34,616 nt of DNA from Mycolicibacterium agri (lineage in GTDB: Bacteria > Actinomycetota > Actinomycetes > Mycobacteriales > Mycobacteriaceae): positions 1 through 34,616 of the forward strand of contig NZ_PDCP01000062.1 of assembly GCF_002553505.1 (NCBI RefSeq), given 5' to 3'. Each line of letters starts with the position of its first letter. The first letter of the stretch is position 1. The position numbers were made by a program, and so were the translations under genes. Below are positions 17,331 to 24,886 of the stretch, in pieces. Under the pieces are notes generated by a model. It searched no databases. It saw only the letters and a program-made list of their open reading frames with translations, and was not told the origin of the DNA.

Positions 17331-18479
17331 GTGGAGCGTTTTCGTTTCGGCATCCTCGATGGAATCGTGAACTCGCGGATGTCGCCCAGCCTGCTGCCAC
17401 GGGTGGGTTCGCTGACCGCCGCAGCGGGGGGCGCCGACTCGTACTGGGTCGGTGACCACCTGAACTCGTTTCTGCCGCGCTCTGTCGCAACGCCTGAGTA
17501 TTTCGGCGTCGCTGCGAGACTAGTGCCCAGGATCGACGCCGTCCTCGAGCCGAGGACGATGCTCGGACACCTGGCCGCTCGCAATCGTCTCCGCCGTCTG
17601 CGACTCGGTGTATGCGTGACCGATGCGGGACGGCGCAATCCAGCGGTCACGGCGCAGGCCGCCGCAACTTTGCATCTACTGACCCGAGGCCGTGCCATGC
17701 TCGGCATCGGTGTCGGGGAACGCGAGGGCAACGAACCCTACGGTGTCGAGTGGACGAAACCGGTTGCGCGAGTCGAGGAAGCGATCGCCACGATTCGAGC
17801 GCTGTGGAATTCGGCCGGCGAAGCGGTGTCTCGCGCCTCGCCGTACTTCCCCTTGAAGAATGCGGTGTTCGATCTTCCGCCATACCGCGGTAGATGGCCG
17901 GAGATCTGGGTTGCGGCCCACGGGCCCCGGATGTTGCGGGTGACAGGACGGGAAGCCGATGCCTGGATCCCTTTCATTCTCAGTCGACCCTCCGACTATC
18001 GTGATGCGCTCGAAGTTGTCCGGGCTGCGGCTTCGGACGCCGGTCGTGACCCGATGTCGATCATCCCTGCCGTCGTGCGAACGGTAGTCACCGGCCGCAG
18101 TCGCGATGACGTGGATGAGGCGTTGGATACTGTGATCATGAAATGCTCCGCGCTTGCTGCACCCGCGAAAGCCTGGTCACGGCACGGTGTTCAGCATCCG
18201 CTGGGGGCCGATTTCTCTGGCGTACAGGATCTCGTTCCGCAATTGATCGACAAGGAAACAGCTTTGTCGTACGCGGCAATGGTTCCCGCGTCACTGATGA
18301 AAGAGATCACCTTCAACGGGACACCCACTGAAATCATCGACCAGGTGGCGGAGTGGCGGGACCACGGGCTGCAGTATTTGGTGCTCATCAACGGCAGCAT
18401 GCTGAACCCCAAGGCGCGGAAGGGGTTTGCAGCGAGCGTGCCGTACATGGACGTGCTTCGGCGACTCAAGAAGCTGTGA
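17331..18479 (+). CDS. F420-dependent phthiodiolone ketoreductase homologue (Rv2951c-like)
   Basis: A 382-aa luciferase-like (LLM) oxidoreductase. Extended identity to the recalled M. tuberculosis Rv2951c product (381 aa) is seen across LGVCVTDAGRRNPAVTAQAA, GIGVGEREGNEPYGVEWTKP, PEIWVAAHGPRMLR, GADFSGVQD and DQVAEWRDHGLQYLVLINGS. That enzyme uses reduced coenzyme F420 to reduce the keto group of phthiodiolone (and phenolphthiodiolone) dimycocerosates, giving the hydroxyl that is later O-methylated. GTG 17331 is chosen because homology starts there and AGGAAG lies seven bases upstream; the open frame from 17226 is not family-like. It is divergent from the hydrolase (about 207-bp gap) and separate from the minus-strand DIM-like block, but links this region to the same pathway. 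Confidence 0.9.
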   Translation: MERFRFGILDGIVNSRMSPSLLPRVGSLTAAAGGADSYWVGDHLNSFLPRSVATPEYFGVAARLVPRIDAVLEPRTMLGHLAARNRLRRLRLGVCVTDAGRRNPAVTAQAAATLHLLTRGRAMLGIGVGEREGNEPYGVEWTKPVARVEEAIATIRALWNSAGEAVSRASPYFPLKNAVFDLPPYRGRWPEIWVAAHGPRMLRVTGREADAWIPFILSRPSDYRDALEVVRAAASDAGRDPMSIIPAVVRTVVTGRSRDDVDEALDTVIMKCSALAAPAKAWSRHGVQHPLGADFSGVQDLVPQLIDKETALSYAAMVPASLMKEITFNGTPTEIIDQVAEWRDHGLQYLVLINGSMLNPKARKGFAASVPYMDVLRRLKKL

Positions 18480-18569
18480 GCGACCGCGGCACAGTCGATG
18501 GCGTCGGCGCGCCCTCATGCGGCGGCGACGTGCATCAGCATTCGACGCCGAGGGTGTTGCAGCCGATTT

Positions 18570-20357
18570 CTACTCGTCCGAGTCGTCTCGCGACGCGCCG
18601 CCGAGCGCTTTCTTCACTGCCTTGTGAACCTCCTTGGCCACCGATCGTATTGTGGCACCGGGGCGGTGCGTGCCGCCACCGGCAGCACCGGCGGCGTTCG
18701 AGCCGGGGGCACCGGAAACGCCTCCGATCGGTGGTGTGAACTTTCGCGAGTGACGCACAATGTTTGTCCCGGGCGTCGCCTCGTCCGTCGATGTCGTCGC
18801 GCCCACCGGGTCGGGCGAGACGTTGCCGAGCGGGGCCGAATTGACCACTGCCCCAGATTGTCCCGTGTCCGGCGATGGATCGGACGCGTTGCTCGGCGGC
18901 ACCTGGAGTGGCGAGTCCGGTGCGGCGTGCCGGCCGCGCGTCTCGTCCAACCGGGGTGCCACGTCCAGCGTGACCAACCGTCCATTCGCCCCGGTGAAGG
19001 TGTCTACCACAGACGAAATCGCGTTGGCGAAGCGTCCCGCTGGCGGCGCTGGCGCAGTGGCACCCTCTTCCGTCAGCCCTGAATCGAACTCGTTGCCCAG
19101 AACACCGCCGAGACGCGAGGTGGCGCTCAGGTCTTGCGGGTTGGTGGACTCGGCCTGTAGCAGGTTGTTCCCCAGCGCCAGGACCGACGCGGGATCCAGA
19201 CCGGTGAGAATTCTCGCGATGTCCGAACCTGGCAGGGATCCGGCGGCGAAAGTCCGCAGCAGGGTGTTCGACAACGACGCCTCGAGGTATGTGCTGGGCC
19301 GGAGGTATCCGGACAGGCCGCGCACCAGATAGTCAAGCCCCGCCGGCAGGCCGGTAATCAGCGACTCCGGACCGGCGTTGGGCCCGGACTCGGATTCACC
19401 GCCAAATCCTTCCCAAGGCGGAATGAGGAACTGATTCGGTATACCTGTGAAATTCTGCACCGCTCCGGCCATTCCGGCTGGGATGCTATAGAGCGTCGGG
19501 GCACCCCAGTACAAGAAGCTTCCTCTGGCAACAGGATTGAAGTTGGTCGCAATATCGATCTGAAGCTTCACGAAGTCCGAAAGGACTTCTGCAGGGTCGG
19601 GCAACAGGATCGGGTTGTCGCTCGGATCCTGCATGAAATAGTCAGCAATCGCTTGCAACGGCACCAGTGGTTCCAGCTTCGCCGGCTCTCCGGCCCAGAT
19701 CGGTTGCACATCCGGGAACGCATTCACGGTCTCGGGAAATGTTGTGCCGGACAGGAGCTCAGAAAGCGGCGTGACGAACACAAGCCAGCGTCCCACGTAC
19801 CCCAGCACATCAGAACATTGGAACTCGCAATTGACGTCGGCTCCGGCGATGAACTCGGCCTGCGCGAAGGTCTGTAGTTGTTGGGCGATGGATAAGGAAA
19901 ATTCGTACGGCGCAATGAAATGGCCAATCGCCGCCAACTGCGGCCAGTTGCCATCGTCCCATCCCCAGGTGTTGCCGCTGTGGGACTCCATGTACCAACT
20001 GCCCGTCCCGCCGCGAGTGTATAGGTCGTCAGCCGTACCCGGGATCCCGTCGGCGCCTGGGTCTAACCCATTGCCCACCGTGGCCGCAGGGGGAATCCAT
20101 CCCGGTACGCCACCTGTCTGGCCGGGCGGCCCGAGGGCGTACGCATACTCCTTCAAGGCCAACGACTCGTAGTACGGAACGTTGATAAGGGTGATGAGCA
20201 GGTTGGCCGGGATATTCGCGACTGACGACGCGAGCAGCTGCGTCGCCTGGTGCTCGACCGTTGGACCGGCTACCGGCGTCACCGGTGCGGCGGCTATCAC
20301 GCTGGCTCCCGCCAGCGCGATGCCTGCTGTGACGTACGGACGTAGGACTGCGCGCAT
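18570..20357 (-). CDS. Large secreted mycobacterial protein of unknown function
   Basis: A 595-aa protein with a clear Sec signal: basic MRAVLRPY, hydrophobic VTAGIALAGASVIA, and a likely cleavage in the AAAP stretch around residues 22-25. The mature part (to about 440) is rich in aromatic residues, Pro, Leu and Asn. It contains DPGADGIPGTADDLY, reminiscent of Asp-rich calcium loops, and a Cys pair NCEFQC that could form a disulfide. The last ~150 residues are Ser/Pro/Gly/Ala-rich and probably disordered, ending in a short basic helix KEVHKAVKKAL. I recognise the N-terminus as typical of a multi-copy mycobacterial secreted family but know no function. GGGAGG precedes the ATG. It converges with the ketoreductase gene (90-bp gap). 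Confidence 0.75.
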   Translation of the reverse strand: MRAVLRPYVTAGIALAGASVIAAAPVTPVAGPTVEHQATQLLASSVANIPANLLITLINVPYYESLALKEYAYALGPPGQTGGVPGWIPPAATVGNGLDPGADGIPGTADDLYTRGGTGSWYMESHSGNTWGWDDGNWPQLAAIGHFIAPYEFSLSIAQQLQTFAQAEFIAGADVNCEFQCSDVLGYVGRWLVFVTPLSELLSGTTFPETVNAFPDVQPIWAGEPAKLEPLVPLQAIADYFMQDPSDNPILLPDPAEVLSDFVKLQIDIATNFNPVARGSFLYWGAPTLYSIPAGMAGAVQNFTGIPNQFLIPPWEGFGGESESGPNAGPESLITGLPAGLDYLVRGLSGYLRPSTYLEASLSNTLLRTFAAGSLPGSDIARILTGLDPASVLALGNNLLQAESTNPQDLSATSRLGGVLGNEFDSGLTEEGATAPAPPAGRFANAISSVVDTFTGANGRLVTLDVAPRLDETRGRHAAPDSPLQVPPSNASDPSPDTGQSGAVVNSAPLGNVSPDPVGATTSTDEATPGTNIVRHSRKFTPPIGGVSGAPGSNAAGAAGGGTHRPGATIRSVAKEVHKAVKKALGGASRDDSDE

Positions 20358-20673
20358 GATCCTCCCACCGGCAGACGATCGATTCTTCGACGACTCTCGA
20401 GCCGACCCCGGTGCGGACTTTACTCCCGCGAGTGGGCCAAATGGCTAAATCAGAGAAGAAATTTACGGCCGCGATGACACAGGAAGATGCAAATTAGATT
20501 TATTCGCATCGTCGCATGTCACTGAGATAGAAACTATCAAACAGCAAACCAACCATCGATAGGAAACACGGAACGCGCTGCGTTATCGTGCAAATCTGGC
20601 TAAATTCAAGCCCGTGCTACGACTCGTCGCCCAGAGGACTAGCGGGGCCCATCACAGGGCGTCCCGGTTGAGG
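20358..20673. other. AT-rich intergenic region with dyad and direct repeats
   Basis: No gene is seen in these 316 bp. From about 20440 to 20610 the sequence is strikingly AT-rich against its surroundings. It contains a GATAG-aaa-CTATC dyad (20526-20538). A direct repeat TGGCTAAAT occurs at 20452-20460 and 20597-20605, each preceded by CAAAT. It probably carries the promoter of the secreted-protein gene and the end of the nitroreductase transcript. A relic of an insertion is possible. Confidence 0.4.
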
Positions 20674-21411
20674 TCAAGGGCGCCAAGACGTGCCGAGCCA
20701 AGCGCGGTTGCCGTACGCGTCCAGGTGCGTGACCTGCTCGACCGGTTTGCGGGTCGTAGACCCGTAGCGGCCCCGCGGCCATCCGAGCGGCACGATGCAG
20801 CAGGGAGTCACGGACAGTGGCAGCTTGAGTGCCCGACGCGCAGCGGTCACGCTCCACAGCGGCAACGTGATCAGGCTTGCACCGAGGCCCATCGCCCGAG
20901 CAGCCAGGAGTAGGTTCTGCACACTCGGGTAGATCGAGCCAAAGTAGCCGGACGCTGCCGGGAGGGGCATGGGAACGTAGGGAAGGCGTCCCTCCCGGGC
21001 CCCGAGACGCAGACACGCCACGATAAGGACGGGGATTTCGGCGAAGTGGTCAACCTGCCACTGGACAGCACGCGCAATCTTCGCCATCGACTCGTCGCGG
21101 GCGGCGATGCGCCGGATGACCAAGGCGTAATAGATCTTCCAGGCTTGGCGGTAACGCCGCGCGAACTTGTCCTTGATGTCGCGGTCCTTCACGACGATGA
21201 ACTCCCAGTTCTGTCCGTTGGCACCCGTCGGTGCCCGCAGCGCGACCTCGATGCACTTCAACACCACCGCGTCGTCGACCGGGTCGGGCAGGACTCGACG
21301 CACGGCCCGCTGAGTCATGATCGCTTCGAACAGTGGCATTTTGAGGCCGGCAAGCGCCTGGGCGGCAGCCGGAGTGGCCGGCGAACCTTCGGTGTTCGGT
21401 GTCTCGGTCAT
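20674..21411 (-). CDS. Nitroreductase-family FMN oxidoreductase
   Basis: A 245-aa protein of the NADH oxidase/nitroreductase fold. RAVRRVLPDPV (about 35-45) and APTGANGQNWEFIVV (60-74) are the FMN-binding segments, and a Gly/Ala-rich MGLGASLITLPLW lies in the C-terminal half, as usual. It should bind FMN as a homodimer and reduce quinone-, enone- or nitro-like groups with NAD(P)H. The natural substrate is unknown. It is the last gene of the minus-strand series, 52 bp after the flavodoxin-like gene. No strong ribosome-binding site is seen. In this setting it could act as an ene- or keto-reducing tailoring enzyme (inference). Confidence 0.82.
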   Translation of the reverse strand: MTETPNTEGSPATPAAAQALAGLKMPLFEAIMTQRAVRRVLPDPVDDAVVLKCIEVALRAPTGANGQNWEFIVVKDRDIKDKFARRYRQAWKIYYALVIRRIAARDESMAKIARAVQWQVDHFAEIPVLIVACLRLGAREGRLPYVPMPLPAASGYFGSIYPSVQNLLLAARAMGLGASLITLPLWSVTAARRALKLPLSVTPCCIVPLGWPRGRYGSTTRKPVEQVTHLDAYGNRAWLGTSWRP

Positions 21412-21463
21412 GTCGCTACGCTACGCAGGTCGTGCTGCTCATCGCCTGTGCAAGGGCACGCGG

Positions 21464-22186
21464 TCATTGCGGATGCACCGTTTTCTGGCGCCGCGCAGCG
21501 GATTCGGTCCCGAAGAACCGATCCGCGAGGGCGCCGGCGAATCTTCTCGTCTCCTCGAGCTGGTCCGGTTGCACGTTGGTCATCGGGATCCGCAATCCCA
21601 AATACCGATCGCGGTACTCACCCGATCCGAGGTAGCTCGTCAGCGACAGCAGAGATTTGACCTGCCCGCCGGGATACTCGAAATGGAGCCCGCCCACATA
21701 ACGACCACCCCGCTTCTCCCCCAATCTGCGCACTGCTCTGAGATTGTCGCGCCAATAGCGACGGCATACCACAAAAACGACAAACGGTCTGCCGGTGAGG
21801 AGCTTCTGCGCCTCTGCTGATTTGAGGAAGGAGCGCATCGGCATACTCGTTGTGCGCCACCAAGTCGGCGAGCCAACACATACGAGGTCGTATTCCCCGT
21901 TTCGCAACACGTCGGGAATTCGGATCTCCCCCGTTGCGCGGCGGAACTGGGCCGGCAGGACACTAAGCATGTCGGGCCACACACTCCGCATCGGAAAGCG
22001 CGAAAACCGGTCGGCGAAACGGTGATCCGTGAACTCAATCTTCGCCTTCTCAACTTCGCATCCCCGCTCGCGGAACACCTCCCCCGCGGTTTCGAGCACT
22101 TTGAGCGACTGACCCGTATATGTGTAGTACAGAAGCAAGACGCGCGGCCGCTGTGTTCCTCGCCGCCCGCCGATCATGTCGGTCAT
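21464..22186 (-). CDS. Flavodoxin-like FMN protein
   Basis: A 240-aa protein with a flavodoxin fold. LLLYYTYTGQS (residues 17-27) carries the T-x-T-G phosphate loop for FMN, and VCVGSPTWWRTTSMPM in the middle is the second FMN-contact loop. At 240 aa it is longer than a simple electron-carrier flavodoxin (about 150), with an added C-terminal region rich in Arg and aromatics. It may be an NAD(P)H:quinone-type reductase or an electron donor. The start follows GAGGGGAG with good spacing. It lies 74 bp after the EryG-like methyltransferase. It could supply electrons to the nearby P450, but no ferredoxin or reductase gene is present to support that. Confidence 0.75.
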   Translation of the reverse strand: MTDMIGGRRGTQRPRVLLLYYTYTGQSLKVLETAGEVFRERGCEVEKAKIEFTDHRFADRFSRFPMRSVWPDMLSVLPAQFRRATGEIRIPDVLRNGEYDLVCVGSPTWWRTTSMPMRSFLKSAEAQKLLTGRPFVVFVVCRRYWRDNLRAVRRLGEKRGGRYVGGLHFEYPGGQVKSLLSLTSYLGSGEYRDRYLGLRIPMTNVQPDQLEETRRFAGALADRFFGTESAARRQKTVHPQ

Positions 22187-22260
22187 GACCGGACTCCCCT
22201 CTCTCTAGGCTTTTCGACTCAAATGCTGCGCATCCGACGTGCCGCAAGCAACGAGTACCG

Positions 22261-23181
22261 TTACGCCTTCTTCGCTACCGCGAGTATGTAGTCGATATGC
22301 CATTCGTGTATCCAGAAGTTATCGGGGCGGACAAAGGCTCGGAGAGCCGGATTCACATAGTTCATCTCAGGCTGAAACACTCGCTTGACCAGAAACCTCG
22401 CCAGCGGACGGAAAACATCGTCCGCAATGGATCGTGTTTCCGCTTCGGCAAAACCGGTCTCGCGCAGCAAGTCTCGGTAGGCAGCGACATCCGCGGCCTT
22501 GCGGACGGCCTTGGGCGGCGCCCCTCGCCAGCCCCGCCGCTCAACCTGCCTGCGGAACCTCTTGTTCAAGAACGTACGTTTAGGGACGATATCGGCTGTC
22601 ACCAGTCGACCACCCGGTTTGAGTACCCGTAACGCCTCGGAGAAAAAGTCGACGCGGGACGGGAAGTGAAAAGCTGATTCCAGTGCGACGACCTTAGTGC
22701 ATGATTCATCTTCCAGCGGCAAGTCGGTGGCGGACCCGTGGATGTAGTCGATGCGATCCGCCAAACCAGCGTTGGTCACCCTCCGCGTCGAGATGGCGAT
22801 CTGTTCGGCCGCAACGTTTACACCGGTGATGTGTTTGATATCGAACTCGTTGACCCACAACATGTCTTGGTCGCCGTAGCCAGGACCGCAGTCAACGACA
22901 ATGTCAGATGTGTTGAAGTCGGCACTGCGCGCTACCAGGCGCGCGAGATCTCGGCTGGCCTCGTCCAGAGTGGTCGGATTGTTCTTCCAGTACCCGAAGT
23001 TGATGAACAACGACTCTTCCCCGAACAGGTTTTGCGTGCCGATGATGTCGTATATCTGACCGGTTTTCGAACCGTCGGAGCGCGAAAGCAGTACGCGCGC
23101 CACCTGCCCGCACTCTTTCACCCAACGACGGTGTCGGGCGCTGGCAGTCTCACCCTCGATGTGACGCGGAACCGTGACCAT
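22261..23181 (-). CDS. EryG-like class I SAM methyltransferase
   Basis: A 306-aa small-molecule methyltransferase. The SAM-binding motif is VVDCGPGYGDQD (95-106), followed by ITGVNVAAEQI, a DYIHGSATDLPL segment and VVALESAFHFPSR. This pattern, and the length, closely resemble EryG, the macrolide-sugar O-methyltransferase, and related enzymes. In M. tuberculosis the hydroxyl made by Rv2951c is methylated by Rv2952, which is another class I methyltransferase. This gene may play that part here (inference), though it does not look like a close Rv2952 orthologue. ATG 23181 is chosen because GGAGG lies seven bases upstream; the open frame to 23307 runs into the P450 gene. It is 46 bp after the P450 stop. 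Confidence 0.82.
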   Translation of the reverse strand: MVTVPRHIEGETASARHRRWVKECGQVARVLLSRSDGSKTGQIYDIIGTQNLFGEESLFINFGYWKNNPTTLDEASRDLARLVARSADFNTSDIVVDCGPGYGDQDMLWVNEFDIKHITGVNVAAEQIAISTRRVTNAGLADRIDYIHGSATDLPLEDESCTKVVALESAFHFPSRVDFFSEALRVLKPGGRLVTADIVPKRTFLNKRFRRQVERRGWRGAPPKAVRKAADVAAYRDLLRETGFAEAETRSIADDVFRPLARFLVKRVFQPEMNYVNPALRAFVRPDNFWIHEWHIDYILAVAKKA

Positions 23182-23227
23182 TCCTATACCTCCGTCGAGC
23201 GTTGCCGATTCAGGATTGGGGGCGTCT

Positions 23228-24727
23228 TCATGAAGCGGCGTCCCCTGAGTGCCCCAGTGGACGCAGCACGATCGGCATGCCGTCCGTGGGCATAGGTATC
23301 CCGCCATAGTCCCAGCAGGGCTGGTAGCCGGGCCGTGGTAGTTCTAGCCGGTACCGACGTAGCAGGCGATGAATGATTGTTTTGATCTCCAACTGCCCGA
23401 AGACCATTCCGATGCACTTGTGCGCCCCGGCACCGAACGGGGCGAATGCCAAGCGGTGCTTCTTGTGCTCGGCCCGCGGTTCGGCGAATCGTTCGGGATC
23501 GAACTTGTCAGGCTCACTCCACAGCTCGGGCAGCCGGTGATTCATCCCCGGCCAGGCCATGACAAGCGTGCCGGCAGGGAGGTAGTAGCCGAGCACAGCT
23601 ATGTCGCGGACGGTCTGTCGCATCACGAACGGTAATGGCGCGACCATTCGCATCGACTCGTTCATCACTAGGTCCAGTGACTCCAGCTTCTCCAGTGACT
23701 CGATGTTGAGAGGACCATCCCCGAGTCGCGCCGACTCATCGCGGCACCGCTCCTGCCACTGGGGATGGGCTGCAAGGTTGTACGCCATCGTCGTGGTCGC
23801 CGAGGTCGATGTCTCGTGGGCGGCCATCATCAACAAAATCATGTGGTTGACGACGTCCTCGTCGCTGAACGTGTTGCCGTCATCGTCCTCGGCGTGGCAG
23901 AGCACGGAGAACATGTCCGTGGCCTTTGCATCGCGGCGCTCTGTGACCCGCTCGAAGTAGTAATTCTCCAAGAACTTGCGCGCCCGTAACCCTCGCCACC
24001 ACTTGAACGGAGGGATGGGATAGCGGATGATCGCGCCCCCGGCACGGGTCGTGATCGTGAAAGCGTCGTTGACTTTGGCGACAAGGGCGTCGTCGGCGCC
24101 CGGCTCGTGGCCCTGGAACACCATCGATGCGATGTCGAGGGTGAGCGTCTTCACGGCGGGGTTGAACAGAAAACGTGCATCGTTGGTCGGCCAGTCGGCG
24201 ACCGCGGCCGTCACCACCCGGTCGATGTGCTCGATGTAGCCGGCCAGCCGGGTCCGTGTGAACGCCTCTTGCATGATGCGCCGGTGATTCATGTGCTCGT
24301 CAAAGTCCAGCAGCATCAGTCCACGGTTGAAGAAGGGCCCAATGAGCGGCTGCCAGCCCGCCTGGGAGAAGTCCTTGTTTTTGTTGAAGAGCACGACCTG
24401 GGTGGCATCGGGCCCCAGAACGTTCACGGAACCGAGCATCGGCACCGCGGAGTAGAACACGGGGCCATATCTGCGGTAGAGCTGCAGCGCGAAGTCGGGT
24501 CCCCCGCGAAACACCCCGAGAGTGTGGCCAAGAATCGGCAGGCCCGAATTTCCGATGACAGGCGACAGGCCGCTACCGGCGGGCGGTTCCGCCAGCACCT
24601 TCTGCTTCCACGCGTGCGCGAGATCCTGCCTCTCCAGCACCCCCATGCCAGGAATGTTGTTGATTGTGGGAATAAATCGACGACGCGCCCGGTCGAGCAG
24701 GTATTGGCGGGTACTGATAGATGCCAT
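23228..24727 (-). CDS. cyp136: Cytochrome P450, CYP136-like
   Basis: A complete 499-aa P450. The I-helix oxygen-activation motif is AAHETS (302-307), with His next to Glu-Thr. ExxR is ESMR (357-360). The haem loop FAPFGAGAHKCIG places the cysteine ligand at 438. The N-terminus, GPFFNRGLMLLDFDEHM, the long conserved C-terminus (MVFGQLEIKTIIHRLLRRYR) and the overall length match recalled M. tuberculosis CYP136 (Rv3059). It is a monooxygenase needing a ferredoxin or flavodoxin partner; none of the ferredoxin type is adjacent. The physiological substrate of CYP136 is not known to me. Here it sits between two methyltransferases, so hydroxylation followed by O-methylation of a lipid chain is a reasonable inference. 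GGAAG precedes the start; the upstream gap is 159 bp. Confidence 0.88.
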   Translation of the reverse strand: MASISTRQYLLDRARRRFIPTINNIPGMGVLERQDLAHAWKQKVLAEPPAGSGLSPVIGNSGLPILGHTLGVFRGGPDFALQLYRRYGPVFYSAVPMLGSVNVLGPDATQVVLFNKNKDFSQAGWQPLIGPFFNRGLMLLDFDEHMNHRRIMQEAFTRTRLAGYIEHIDRVVTAAVADWPTNDARFLFNPAVKTLTLDIASMVFQGHEPGADDALVAKVNDAFTITTRAGGAIIRYPIPPFKWWRGLRARKFLENYYFERVTERRDAKATDMFSVLCHAEDDDGNTFSDEDVVNHMILLMMAAHETSTSATTTMAYNLAAHPQWQERCRDESARLGDGPLNIESLEKLESLDLVMNESMRMVAPLPFVMRQTVRDIAVLGYYLPAGTLVMAWPGMNHRLPELWSEPDKFDPERFAEPRAEHKKHRLAFAPFGAGAHKCIGMVFGQLEIKTIIHRLLRRYRLELPRPGYQPCWDYGGIPMPTDGMPIVLRPLGHSGDAAS

Positions 24728-24886
24728 GGTGCTTCCTTGTTGCTTCGGGCCAGATCAGACTAGGACGTATGTGGTGGACGTTCGCCTAAATGACTGAGTC
24801 TCTGCATATTTCGTGCAGAACACTGAATCATTCGCTGGCGATCGGACTCGCTTGCCGGGTAGAATATGGCGTCTGCCTTCCACGGT

